Shown here: one piece after another, positions 25,214 through 32,880 of the stretch
How the letters are laid out: the number at the start of each line of letters is the position of its first letter
Numbering within the stretch: position 1 is the stretch's first letter
Notes under the pieces: model-generated
Seen by the model: the letters and a program-made list of their open reading frames with translations, nothing else
Databases searched by the model: none
What the model was told of the DNA's origin: nothing
Assembly: GCA_002320455.1 (NCBI GenBank)
Contig: DCKU01000106.1
Coordinates: 1-49,925 of the forward strand
Direction: 5' to 3'
Origin: Salinisphaera sp. UBA1666
Lineage (GTDB): Bacteria; Pseudomonadota; Gammaproteobacteria; Nevskiales; Salinisphaeraceae
DNA: 49,925 nucleotides
Program-made: the position numbers and the translations under genes

Positions 25214-26329
25214 CTACTCGCCGTCAGCAAAGGCCGAGTTATGAAAATCGGCGATCTCGGCGACCTCGGCCATGCCCGGCTCGCGCGGCTCGGCGGGCGC
25301 GCCGCCGGCCATGACCTCGAGTGTCGTGCGAGTACATTTGGCGAGCGTATCCGGGTTGTAGCCGCCTTCCAGCGCCATCACCAGGCGGCCCTGGCAATAG
25401 GTGTCCGCCAGGCGCTGCAGAATACCGGTCAGCGCCGAGTAGCCGTCGTAGGTCATGCTCAGACACAACTCGGTGATATGCGCATCCATGCCGGCCGAGA
25501 CCATGATGAGATCGGGCTTGAACCAGTCCACGGCCGGCACGAGGATATTTTCAAAAGCCATGATCATGGCCCGGTCGCCGGCCTCGCCCGGCAGGGGCAC
25601 ATTCACCGTGGTGCCCTCGCCCAGCCCCTCGCCGACTTCTTCCATCTGGCCGGTGCCGGGATAAAACGGTGCTGCGCGATGGGTATCGAAAAACATCACG
25701 CTGGGATCAGCCGCAAAGATATCCTGGGTACCATTGCCGTGGTGGGCATCCCAGTCCACAATCAACACGCGCTCGGCGTCCCAGTGGGCCTGGGCGTGGG
25801 CCGCCCCCACGGCGATGTTGTTGAACAGGCAAAAACCGCGGGCGCGAACCGCGTTGGCGTGGTGTCCGGGCGGGCGACAGATCACGAACGCCGAATCGCT
25901 GGCGCCCTCGAACACGGCGTCCACAGCCGCGACCACCGAGCCGGCGGCGATCTCCGCGGCCTCCATGCTGCCGGCCGAAATAGCAGTGGTATCGATATCC
26001 AGCCAGGCCTGCTGGCCTTCGAGCTCGTGCAGGCTTTCGATGTACGAGGTGGTATGCACACGCTGGAGCTGCTCCAGACTCGCCTTGTAGCCGGGGGCGA
26101 AGACCACGCCCGGTACGGGCTGGGCCTGCAGCAGATCATAGACAGTGGTCACGCGGCCTGGATGCTCGGGGTAGGACCACTTGGCATCCACACCCAGCCC
26201 CAGCCCATCCAGAATGCCGCGCACCCGGCTGTTCATGCGTCCGGGCAGGAACGGCTCCTCGGCCTCGGGCCGGTGTTTGAGCATGCGCTCGTCATAGAAG
26301 ACTTTTACGTTTCGATCACCTGCTGGCAT
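25214..26329 (-). CDS. Class II histone deacetylase-like amidohydrolase
   Basis: A 371-residue zinc amidohydrolase of the HDAC/acetylpolyamine amidohydrolase superfamily. Active-site motifs are RPPGHHA (152-158), DWDAHHGNGTQ (192-202, zinc ligands D194 and H196) and SAGMDAH (278-284, D282). An EGGYN motif near 325 supplies the catalytic tyrosine. Bacterial members remove acetyl groups from polyamines or short acyl-lysines. The extra N-terminal LPGRMNSRVRGIL segment resembles the class IIb-like bacterial group. The longest frame adds two codons; ATG 26329 has AAGGAAG eight bases upstream. It heads the deacetylase-GNAT-DUF2256-cryptochrome operon. Confidence 0.92.
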   Translation of the reverse strand: MPAGDRNVKVFYDERMLKHRPEAEEPFLPGRMNSRVRGILDGLGLGVDAKWSYPEHPGRVTTVYDLLQAQPVPGVVFAPGYKASLEQLQRVHTTSYIESLHELEGQQAWLDIDTTAISAGSMEAAEIAAGSVVAAVDAVFEGASDSAFVICRPPGHHANAVRARGFCLFNNIAVGAAHAQAHWDAERVLIVDWDAHHGNGTQDIFAADPSVMFFDTHRAAPFYPGTGQMEEVGEGLGEGTTVNVPLPGEAGDRAMIMAFENILVPAVDWFKPDLIMVSAGMDAHITELCLSMTYDGYSALTGILQRLADTYCQGRLVMALEGGYNPDTLAKCTRTTLEVMAGGAPAEPREPGMAEVAEIADFHNSAFADGE

Positions 26330-26404
26330 ACACACGTCTTCCTTGTTGATCGTCCGGACGGTACATCGTTTACGGCAACGTTATCGGTGCCTATAGCAGA
26401 TGTT

Positions 26405-27388
26405 TCATGAACGATCACCCATTAAACCTTTAGCCTCGGCCTGTTTGAGCGCAATCAACGTACGCAGCATCGACAGCCTCGGTACGGCCACGCCATAGCG
26501 CTCGGCCAGATCACACACGTTGCCCAGAATCGCCTCGATTTCCAGTGCCCGTCCGGCCCGATAGTCGAGCGCCATACTGTTGCGGTACGCGTTCATCGTG
26601 CGCGTTGCGGCGATATTTTTATCGATCGCCGCCTCGGACAGCGTATGCCCGTCTGCGGCGGCCACGGCCGCCACTTCGGCCATCAGCGCTCGAATGAGGA
26701 CCTCGCCGCCGGGCGTATCGAGCATGACGTTCGTATCGGTCCCGTCGGCCAGCACCGACACCGGATTGAACGGCGTATTCCAAAGACTTTTGCCCCAGCG
26801 ATCGGCCACGATGGACTCGGTCGTGCGTGCGGCTATCCCGCCCGCCTCAAGCCACTCGGCCAGGCGGGTGGCCGCCGCATCGACGCCACCGGGCCAGTTG
26901 CCCAGTGATACCCGACCATAGGCGTGGTGATGCAGGCGGCCGGGCGCCACGCGCGAAACCGCCACGAAGGCCAGCCCGCTGACCAGGCGATGATCCGGCA
27001 GCGCGCGACGGATCGCCGGCTCGATATCGATGCCGTTCTCGATGAGCGCCACGACCGACTCCGGGCCCAGCCAGGGCGCGATCAACGCGGCCCGGTCCAC
27101 GCCCGGCAACACCTTCACGCAGCAGACGACGAAATCGGCCCCCGGCACCGGGGTCGCCCGGGCGTCGTAGACCGCATGCGGCCGAAACGACAGATCGCCC
27201 AGCTCGGCGACATCGCTTTCGACGGTCAGGCCGTGCTCGCGCACGACATCGGCATCCGAGCGCATGACCAACTCGACCTGTGCCCCGGCACGATGCAGGA
27301 TCGCCCCGTAGAAGCCGCCGATGGCGCCTGCCCCTACGATGACGACCCGCGGTATATCGCCCGACGACCGTTGTCCTGTTGCGCCCAT
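26405..27388 (-). CDS. Ketopantoate reductase-like (2-dehydropantoate 2-reductase family)
   Basis: A 327-residue NADPH-dependent oxidoreductase. The Rossmann motif is VGAGAIGGFYGAIL near residue 19, the PanE-type VCCVKVLPG with its lysine lies near 90, and the C-terminal helical domain contains KSLWNTPFNPVSVL and a trailing SMLRTL helix. True PanE reduces 2-dehydropantoate for coenzyme A synthesis. Homologues acting on other 2-ketoacids exist, so I do not assign panE. It follows surE after one base, indicating co-transcription. Confidence 0.85.
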   Translation of the reverse strand: MGATGQRSSGDIPRVVIVGAGAIGGFYGAILHRAGAQVELVMRSDADVVREHGLTVESDVAELGDLSFRPHAVYDARATPVPGADFVVCCVKVLPGVDRAALIAPWLGPESVVALIENGIDIEPAIRRALPDHRLVSGLAFVAVSRVAPGRLHHHAYGRVSLGNWPGGVDAAATRLAEWLEAGGIAARTTESIVADRWGKSLWNTPFNPVSVLADGTDTNVMLDTPGGEVLIRALMAEVAAVAAADGHTLSEAAIDKNIAATRTMNAYRNSMALDYRAGRALEIEAILGNVCDLAERYGVAVPRLSMLRTLIALKQAEAKGLMGDRS

Positions 27389-27389
27389 A

Positions 27390-28175
27390 TCAGCGCCCTG
27401 CCTCGCCGAGAATCAACTCGCTGCCGGGGCCGAGCGCGGCCAGCCGGGTCTCATCCGATCGCTCTCGAATCAGCGGCGTGGCCGAAACAAAGCCCTGACG
27501 GATCGCCACAACGTCGGCATGCGGATCGGTCACGGCATCGGGGTCGCGCACGAACGACAGGCGATAATCGGCGCCGCCGCTGCGGGCCACCTGTGGCGCG
27601 CGGATCATGCCGCCGACCTGGCGTGTGAAGCGAAGACCGGCCACGTCCTCGGCCGCGCCGTAGGGAAAATTCACGTTCCAACAGCAGCCGTGATCGGCGC
27701 GCATGGGCCAGAGCTGCTCGACCACCGCTGCCATCCAGGCCTCGGTTACGGAGAAGTCGATCTCGCTGGGCCCGTCGAACGCCTGGCTGAGCGCGATCGC
27801 CGGCAGCTCGAAGTGGGCCGCAGCCAGGGCCGCCCCCACGGTGCCGGAATACATGACCGAATCCGACAGGTTGCCGCCCCAGTTTACCCCCGAAAGCACC
27901 AGATCGAACGCCAGGCCCTCGCACCAGGGCCCACCCAGGGCAGCCATCACGCAGTCGGCCGGCGTACCGCCCACGCTGTAGCGCCGTGTGCCCTGCTGTG
28001 TGATGGGCAGGCTCTGCTGCAGTGACAAGGCTTGGGCGGTGCCGCTGCGATTGCCGGCCGGCGCGAACGTCCAGACCTCATCGGCCAGCTGGTGGGCCAG
28101 GCGCTCGGCCACCGCCAGGCCGGGTGCGGCAATACCGTCGTCGTTGGTGACGAGAATCCGTTGGAGCTTATTCAT
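27390..28175 (-). CDS. surE: 5'/3'-nucleotidase SurE
   Basis: A 261-residue metal-dependent phosphatase that dephosphorylates nucleoside monophosphates and short polyphosphate. The N-terminal TNDDG (10-14) with its two Asp metal ligands, the catalytic NRSGT, GTPADCV and LVLSGVNWGGNLS are all present. The frame opens at 28262, but SurE proteins begin at MNKLQRILVTNDDG (ATG 28175). In most proteobacteria surE is grouped with pcm, nlpD and rpoS; here it is instead 1 nt from a PanE-like gene and divergent from an enoyl-CoA hydratase, an unusual setting. Its ribosome site is weak. Confidence 0.93.
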   Translation of the reverse strand: MNKLQRILVTNDDGIAAPGLAVAERLAHQLADEVWTFAPAGNRSGTAQALSLQQSLPITQQGTRRYSVGGTPADCVMAALGGPWCEGLAFDLVLSGVNWGGNLSDSVMYSGTVGAALAAAHFELPAIALSQAFDGPSEIDFSVTEAWMAAVVEQLWPMRADHGCCWNVNFPYGAAEDVAGLRFTRQVGGMIRAPQVARSGGADYRLSFVRDPDAVTDPHADVVAIRQGFVSATPLIRERSDETRLAALGPGSELILGEAGR

Positions 28176-28255
28176 TGTCTTGATTGTGACACGCGGGGCG
28201 GTGCGCTTGTACGACTCGCCGCGCAGCACGTGGCGTGCTAACAATACGCTGACGT

Positions 28256-29059
28256 ATGGCAACCCAAGAGCAAGCGCCCATGTCCGAACTCACCCTGGAA
28301 AGCGGGGCCATCCAGGCCCACAGCGACGAACACGTGCTGCGTATCAACATCGCACGGGCCAACAAGCGTAATGCGCTGACCGCGGCCATGTATCGCGACC
28401 TATCCGCGGCCGTGGACTACGCCCAGGACAATGCCGATATCCGCGTGGTCTTGCTGACCAGCGACGGCGACATGTTCTGTGCCGGCAACGATATCGCCGA
28501 TTTCGCCGATCGCGACCCGCACACCACCGGCGGCGACGATGTCGGCCCCGCGCTGACGTTCGTGGAAAAACTGGGCGCCTGCGACAAGGCCACGGTCATT
28601 GCCGTACAAGGCCAGGCCACCGGTATCGGCACCACCATGCTGCTACACACCGATCTGGTGATTGCTGCCGACGACGCCCGCTTCTTCACCGCGTTCATCG
28701 ACCTGGCGCTGGTGCCCGAGGCCGGCTCCAGCCTGCTGATGCCGGCCCGGCTGGGCACCCAGAACGCCAATCGCCTGTTGCTGGCCGGCGATACGATCGA
28801 CGCCGACGAAGCCAAAGAGATGGGGCTGGTGGCCTATCTCGTGCCCCGCGCCGAGCTAACCGCCACCGCCGATGCGCTGGTCGCCCGGCTGGCCGCCAAG
28901 TCGCCGGCCGCGGTCGCTGCCAGCAAGGCACTGATCCGCCGCGGTCTAGACGCCCGCCGCGTGGCCGAGCAGATCCGCGCCGAGGCCGATGTCTTCGGCG
29001 AGCGCCTGGCCAGCGACGAAGTTCAGGCCATCATGAACAAGTTCTTAAAACGCGGCTGA
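28256..29059 (+). CDS. Enoyl-CoA hydratase/isomerase family protein
   Basis: A 267-residue crotonase-fold enzyme. The oxyanion-hole elements ANKRNALTAAMYRDL and FCAGNDIADF (about 76-85) and the second glycine QGQATGIGTTMLLHTDLVIAADDARF (about 118-143) are clear. At the catalytic positions it has LALVPEAGSSLLMP, with one glutamate in VPEAGS and none at the upstream site, so it is likely an isomerase or a short-chain hydratase rather than a canonical hydratase. ATG 28256 opens the frame without a good ribosome site; an ATG at 28280 (MSELTLES) after AAGAGCAAG is an equal choice. It diverges from surE. Confidence 0.9.
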   Translation: MATQEQAPMSELTLESGAIQAHSDEHVLRINIARANKRNALTAAMYRDLSAAVDYAQDNADIRVVLLTSDGDMFCAGNDIADFADRDPHTTGGDDVGPALTFVEKLGACDKATVIAVQGQATGIGTTMLLHTDLVIAADDARFFTAFIDLALVPEAGSSLLMPARLGTQNANRLLLAGDTIDADEAKEMGLVAYLVPRAELTATADALVARLAAKSPAAVAASKALIRRGLDARRVAEQIRAEADVFGERLASDEVQAIMNKFLKRG

Positions 29060-29075
29060 CGGGGCCGGGCCCAAG

Positions 29076-29102
29076 CGCGGGCGCTCTTTCGCAGCGCCCG
29101 CG
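29076..29102. terminator. GC hairpin after the crotonase gene
   Basis: CGCGGGCGCT (29076-29085) pairs with AGCGCCCGCG (29093-29102), a 10-bp perfect stem with a 7-nt loop, 17 nt after the stop. There is no T-run, so intrinsic termination is uncertain. Confidence 0.55.
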
Positions 29103-29126
29103 GGCTAGCGGCTGTTGGGCGCTAGA

Positions 29127-29155
29127 GCGCGTCGTCATAAGATAAGACGACGCGC
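29127..29155. terminator. Second hairpin, touching the nitronate monooxygenase 3' end
   Basis: GCGCGTCGTC (29127-29136) pairs with GACGACGCGC (29146-29155) around the AT-only loop ATAAGATAA with one G. It lies immediately downstream of the leftward nitronate monooxygenase gene (stop at 29157-29159) and may protect or end both convergent transcripts. No T-run follows. Confidence 0.5.
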
Positions 29156-29156
29156 C

Positions 29157-30116
29157 CTAGAGCAGACGTTTTCGGGCGGCCTGATACTCGCGGTTCAGCC
29201 GCGCCACGATATCGGCCACCGGCTCGGCGGTCTGGATATTGCCCACGCCCTGGCCAGCGCCCCAGATATCCTTCCAGGCCTTGGATTTGGACGAGCCGCC
29301 CGAGCCGAACGACATCTTCGATTTATCTGCCTCGGGCAGATCGTCCGGGTCCAGCCCGGCGTTTTCGATCGAGCCCCGCAGATAGTTGCCGTGCACGCCG
29401 GTGAACAGGTTGGAATAGACGATATCCGAGGCTCGCGACTCGGTGACCATCGTCTTGTAATCCTCGGGTGCGCCGGCCTCGGCGCTGGCGATGAAGCGCG
29501 TGCCCATATAGACGAAATCCGCGCCGAGCGCCTGGGCCGCCAGAATATGCTCGCCCTTGGTGATCGAGCCCGACAGGATCAACGGGCCGTCCCAGAACTG
29601 GCGAATCTCTGACACCAGGGCAAACGGGCTCAGCGTACCGGCATGGCCGCCAGCGCCGGCACACACCACGATCAGCCCGTCCACACCGGCCTCGATGGCT
29701 TTTTCAGCATGGCGCACGCTGATCACGTCGTGAAACACTTTGCCGCCATAGCTGTGGGCGGCGGCCACAACCTCGCCCGGGGGGCGCAGGCTGGTGATCA
29801 TGATCGGCACCTTGTGTTCCACGCAGACCGTCACATCGTGTTCCAGGCGGTCGTTGGAGCCGTGGACGATCTGGTTGACGGCATAGGGGGCCACCGGACG
29901 CTCCGGCTCGGCCTCGCGGGTGTCGGCCAGCGCCTCGTCGATCTGAGTCAGCCAGTCGTCGAGTGCCTCCGCGGGGCGCGCGTTCAGCGCCGGAAACGAG
30001 CCCACGATGCCCGCCCGACACTGTGCAATCACCAGCTCGGGCACCGACAGAATGAACATCGGCGCGCCAATGACGGGCAGGCGCATCTGGGATAACAGCT
30101 GATCGGCTACGCGCAT
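29157..30116 (-). CDS. Nitronate monooxygenase (NMO) family flavoprotein
   Basis: A 319-residue FMN enzyme of the 2-nitropropane dioxygenase/nitronate monooxygenase family, which oxidises alkyl nitronates such as propionate-3-nitronate. FMN-phosphate motifs GAGGHAG (about 160) and GSITKGEHILAAQALGADFVYMGTRF (about 207-232) are clear. IGAPMFILSVPELV at the N-terminus and the late KDIWGAGQGVG match the Pseudomonas-type class. The frame runs to 30500, but GGAAGG ten bases before the ATG at 30116 fixes the start. It stands alone. Confidence 0.92.
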   Translation of the reverse strand: MRVADQLLSQMRLPVIGAPMFILSVPELVIAQCRAGIVGSFPALNARPAEALDDWLTQIDEALADTREAEPERPVAPYAVNQIVHGSNDRLEHDVTVCVEHKVPIMITSLRPPGEVVAAAHSYGGKVFHDVISVRHAEKAIEAGVDGLIVVCAGAGGHAGTLSPFALVSEIRQFWDGPLILSGSITKGEHILAAQALGADFVYMGTRFIASAEAGAPEDYKTMVTESRASDIVYSNLFTGVHGNYLRGSIENAGLDPDDLPEADKSKMSFGSGGSSKSKAWKDIWGAGQGVGNIQTAEPVADIVARLNREYQAARKRLL

Positions 30117-30244
30117 GAGACCTTCCTTGCTATGAGTACTCGATAGGAGCCTTGGCCGGCCGTCGCCTCTCGACGCCCTGCGCTCCCACCATACTCTAGC
30201 GTATTGTTTTTGCCACGCCTGCGTCAGCGTGCCGGCTGGGCAGG

Positions 30245-30610
30245 CTAGCGGCGGCGCTGCTCGATAACATAGTCGGTGAGCGCGCGGGTGGCCCGCTGGC
30301 GCCAGACGCGCGCCTGCTCCTGGCCCAGGCGATTCCCCAGATCGGCGTTGTCGCGCCTCAGACGTGACTGGACGAGCGCGATCTGTTGCGCCTCGAAGCG
30401 ATTCCACGACCCTGCACACCGGGTCTGGGCGGTTTGTACGCTGGCACCGGCCGACAACGGCGAGCCGAGAATCAACGGCTGTACCGCGTGGCTCACGCAC
30501 TGCCAGTAGTCGTCGTAGGCGGCCTGGCGCGCACGCTCCAGGCCGCCGGCGCAGCCCGACAATAGTGCTGCGGTCAGGAGAGAGAGGCTCAGCGATAGAT
30601 AAGACTTCAT
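30245..30610 (-). CDS. Small lipoprotein, unknown function
   Basis: A 121-residue lipoprotein. The signal peptide MKSYLSLSLSLLTAALLSGC has a good lipobox (LLSGC, Cys20). The mature part is helical and rich in Gln and Arg (RLRRDNADLGNRLGQEQARVWRQ), ending in RRR, with three further cysteines (about 34, 62 and elsewhere) that could form disulfides. No family recognised. ATG 30610 is used instead of the longer frame to 30631. It diverges from the next lipoprotein gene at 30694, with an 83-bp gap. Confidence 0.75.
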   Translation of the reverse strand: MKSYLSLSLSLLTAALLSGCAGGLERARQAAYDDYWQCVSHAVQPLILGSPLSAGASVQTAQTRCAGSWNRFEAQQIALVQSRLRRDNADLGNRLGQEQARVWRQRATRALTDYVIEQRRR

Positions 30611-30693
30611 GGGGCCAGTGTAGCGCGCCAATTCAGCGGGCCGCCGGTCGGTTAGGCTAGGTTATCGAGTAAAACCAATCAATTGCGCTCGTC

Positions 30694-31071
30694 ATGAACC
30701 GACTTCTTGCTGTGTTGATTATCGCCGCGGCCGGCCTTGTGGCCTGCAGCCAGTCACCGGACACCGCAACAGTGGCCAAGGCCGTACAGCATCAGGTGCG
30801 CGCCAACCTCACCGACGTCAACACATTGGCCGGGCGCTTGGGCGGGGAGTCTGCACAACAGGCGCTACGCGCACTGGGCGCCCCGGAGCCCGACGAGATC
30901 ACGGTCGAGCATCTCGAGATTCTGGAATCCAAGCGGCTGGACAACGGCGACTACACCCTGAAGGTCCATTACGACCTGGTCACGCCGGCCAACAGCCGCG
31001 GCGTGACCCGCACGATCCAGCTTCGCGCCGTGGATGACGGCTGGCAGGCCGTGGATTACGACCCGGCCTAG
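30694..31071 (+). CDS. Small lipoprotein with a cystatin-like body
   Basis: A 125-residue lipoprotein: signal MNRLLAVLIIAAAGLVAC with Cys18 as the lipidation site. The mature part has a helix (TVAKAVQHQVRANL) and a beta-sheet-rich C-terminus (EHLEILESKRLDNGDYTLKVHYDLVTP...), the order seen in small NTF2- or cystatin-like lipoproteins; this is a structural guess only. It overlaps by 4 nt the end of the small acidic-basic open frame on the other strand. Function unknown. Confidence 0.8.
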   Translation: MNRLLAVLIIAAAGLVACSQSPDTATVAKAVQHQVRANLTDVNTLAGRLGGESAQQALRALGAPEPDEITVEHLEILESKRLDNGDYTLKVHYDLVTPANSRGVTRTIQLRAVDDGWQAVDYDPA

Positions 31072-31220
31072 ACCCGCGGCGCGTTGGAATCGCGGTCTTT
31101 CTCGCGATAGCCGTTTTCGTCTTTTTCTTGCTGGCTGCCGCGCGTAGGCCGGTCCTTGTCGTCGGTTTGCGGGCGCTCGCGCCGGCTCTTTTCGTCGTTG
31201 GGGTCAGTTGGACGGGGCAT
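31068..31220 (-). CDS. Possible 50-residue highly charged protein
   Basis: MPRPTDPNDEKSRRERPQ opens a frame of 50 codons that is almost all Arg, Asp, Glu, Lys, Gln and Pro, without hydrophobic stretches, ending SNAPRV. It is probably intrinsically disordered. There is no clear ribosome site and no recognised family; the composition is unlike a random frame, and the neighbours leave this stretch otherwise empty. It may be a real small protein or chance. Confidence 0.4.
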   Translation of the reverse strand: MPRPTDPNDEKSRRERPQTDDKDRPTRGSQQEKDENGYREKDRDSNAPRV

Positions 31221-31363
31221 GGTCGGGCTCGAACGAGTCGGGTGTATAGCGCTGAATCTAGGGCGCCGGCCCGCCCAACACACCCGATCGGCCCGCACCA
31301 GCCAATTTCCGCGCCCGCCGGGAGCCTGTAGGCTAAGCGGTCGTTTTTTTCCACGGCCCTGCC

Positions 31364-32032
31364 ATGTCTCGCGTCTATTCCTCTGCCGGCCATCAGGCCT
31401 TTATGTTCGATATGGACGGCACCGTGCTGACCTCCATCGCGGCCGCCGAGCGCGTCTGGCACCGATGGGCGCTCGATCACGGGCTGGATCCGGCCACATT
31501 CTTGCCCACGATCCACGGCAAGCGCGGCATCGACACGGTGCGCGACTCGGGCGTGACCGGCATTGATATCCAGGCCGAAGCCGACAAGATCATGGAAGCC
31601 GAGATCCACGATGTAGCCGGTATCGAGCCGATCGCCGGCGCGCCGGCGTTTCTGGCCGGACTGGACCCGGCGCGCTGGGCGATCGTGACCTCGGCACCGC
31701 GGCGTCTGGCCCAGGCGCGTATCGCCGCGGCCGGCCTGCCCATGCCGGGCGTGCTGGTCGCCGGCGATGATGTCGCTGCCGGCAAGCCCTCACCCGAGCC
31801 GTTTCACAAGGGGGCAGCCGCGTTGGGCGTACCGGTTACGTCTTGTCTGATCTTTGAAGACGCCGAGGCCGGCATTGTGGCGGCCACCGCCAGCGGCGCC
31901 GCACTCATGGTCGTCACCGCCGGCCACCCCGCGCCACTGGGCGCAGCCGCCGGCCACGAGCAGATCGTGGACTACACGCGCCTGACGACGCATCAAAACA
32001 GCGACGGGTGCCTGGTGCTAGCCGATCGTTAG
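31364..32032 (+). CDS. HAD-superfamily sugar/glycerol phosphatase-like protein
   Basis: A 222-residue HAD-IA hydrolase. Motif I is FDMDGTVLTS (nucleophile D16 and D18), motif II is IVTSAPRRLAQ (Ser/Thr), motif III lysine is in AAGKPSPEPF and motif IV is FEDAEAGIVAA. The family removes phosphate from sugars, glycerol-3-phosphate or 2-deoxyglucose-6-phosphate. The replacement of the common loop by VTSAPRRL and the cap size resemble YfbT/GPP-type phosphatases. The 3' end overlaps the UDG-family gene by 15 nt. Confidence 0.88.
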   Translation: MSRVYSSAGHQAFMFDMDGTVLTSIAAAERVWHRWALDHGLDPATFLPTIHGKRGIDTVRDSGVTGIDIQAEADKIMEAEIHDVAGIEPIAGAPAFLAGLDPARWAIVTSAPRRLAQARIAAAGLPMPGVLVAGDDVAAGKPSPEPFHKGAAALGVPVTSCLIFEDAEAGIVAATASGAALMVVTAGHPAPLGAAAGHEQIVDYTRLTTHQNSDGCLVLADR

Positions 32033-32713
32033 CGCACCGGGCTGCACGCCCAGCTGGGCCAGCCGTGCATCCAGCAGGTCGGGAAAGCGTTTGTACCAGG
32101 TGGCGTTGAGCGGCGACGGGTGCGGCAGCGGATACACCCGAAACACATGATCACAGCCGTGGTGATCGGCCAGCGACACCTCGAGCCATTCGCTAAAGCG
32201 CGTCGCGCTGGCCCAGAACGCCTCGATGCGCTCGCGCTCGGCTTTGGATCGGCCGATGCCGAACCAGAGAAACGCTTCACGGCCCAGGGTGATCACGTCG
32301 CGGCCCTGCCAGGCATGGGTCATCAGCTCACGCATCAAGGGATGAAAGCGGCGCTTGGTCTTCATCGACCAGGCCTTATTGCCGACCGGCTTGTAGGGCA
32401 CCGTGTTGGCCCAGAAGAAATCCTGCCCGGCGACTCGCGAGGCTTCGAAATCCGGCAGCTCGGCATCATGCAGCGCGCGATAGAGCCGCTTGCGCACCGC
32501 CTGGCCGCCGGCGCCAATGAACGGCTCGCCGTAGCGCACTTCGTCGCGGCCCGGGTCGCGGCCGAACACCCCCACCCGCGCGTCCGAACGGCCCAGCCCG
32601 ATGATCGGCTCCAGCGGATCGGCTTCAAAGCGCTGGTAGATCGCGGTATCTATGCCGTCAGTGTCCTGCGCCAGCGCGCGAAACGCCTGGCGTTGATCAT
32701 CGGTCAGCGGCAT
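32018..32713 (-). CDS. Uracil-DNA glycosylase-superfamily protein
   Basis: A 231-residue protein of the UDG superfamily. The water-activating region is VFGRDPGRDEVRYGEPFIGAGGQ (about 48-70), the central strand ANTVPYKPV (about 104) follows, and the leucine-loop motif is PLPHPSPLNATWY near residue 195-208. It has only one cysteine, so it is not an iron-sulfur family 4/5 enzyme. The relatives with this pattern are often annotated simply as UDG family; activity on uracil is likely but not certain. A GAGGA sits upstream of the ATG. It converges with the HAD gene and diverges from the P450 gene. Confidence 0.85.
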   Translation of the reverse strand: MPLTDDQRQAFRALAQDTDGIDTAIYQRFEADPLEPIIGLGRSDARVGVFGRDPGRDEVRYGEPFIGAGGQAVRKRLYRALHDAELPDFEASRVAGQDFFWANTVPYKPVGNKAWSMKTKRRFHPLMRELMTHAWQGRDVITLGREAFLWFGIGRSKAERERIEAFWASATRFSEWLEVSLADHHGCDHVFRVYPLPHPSPLNATWYKRFPDLLDARLAQLGVQPGALTIG

Positions 32714-32880
32714 AAAACAGATCCTCGGTCAGTCAGCGGGCGGTGAGCGTAACGGGCGATCGTCACGGCAACAATCCGACGCACGACCTGTGCGCGACCG
32801 ATGTCACATTTACATCAACCAATGATTGCTTTGTAGGCGCGGGCAGCGTAGCGTCAACTCGAACGCTTGGAGGATATGCC

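Noticed and set aside
25088..26410. 440-codon frame on the + strand across the HDAC-like gene
   Set aside because: Antisense shadow of a gene with intact zinc and catalytic motifs; composition is His/Gly/Arg-rich without domain structure.
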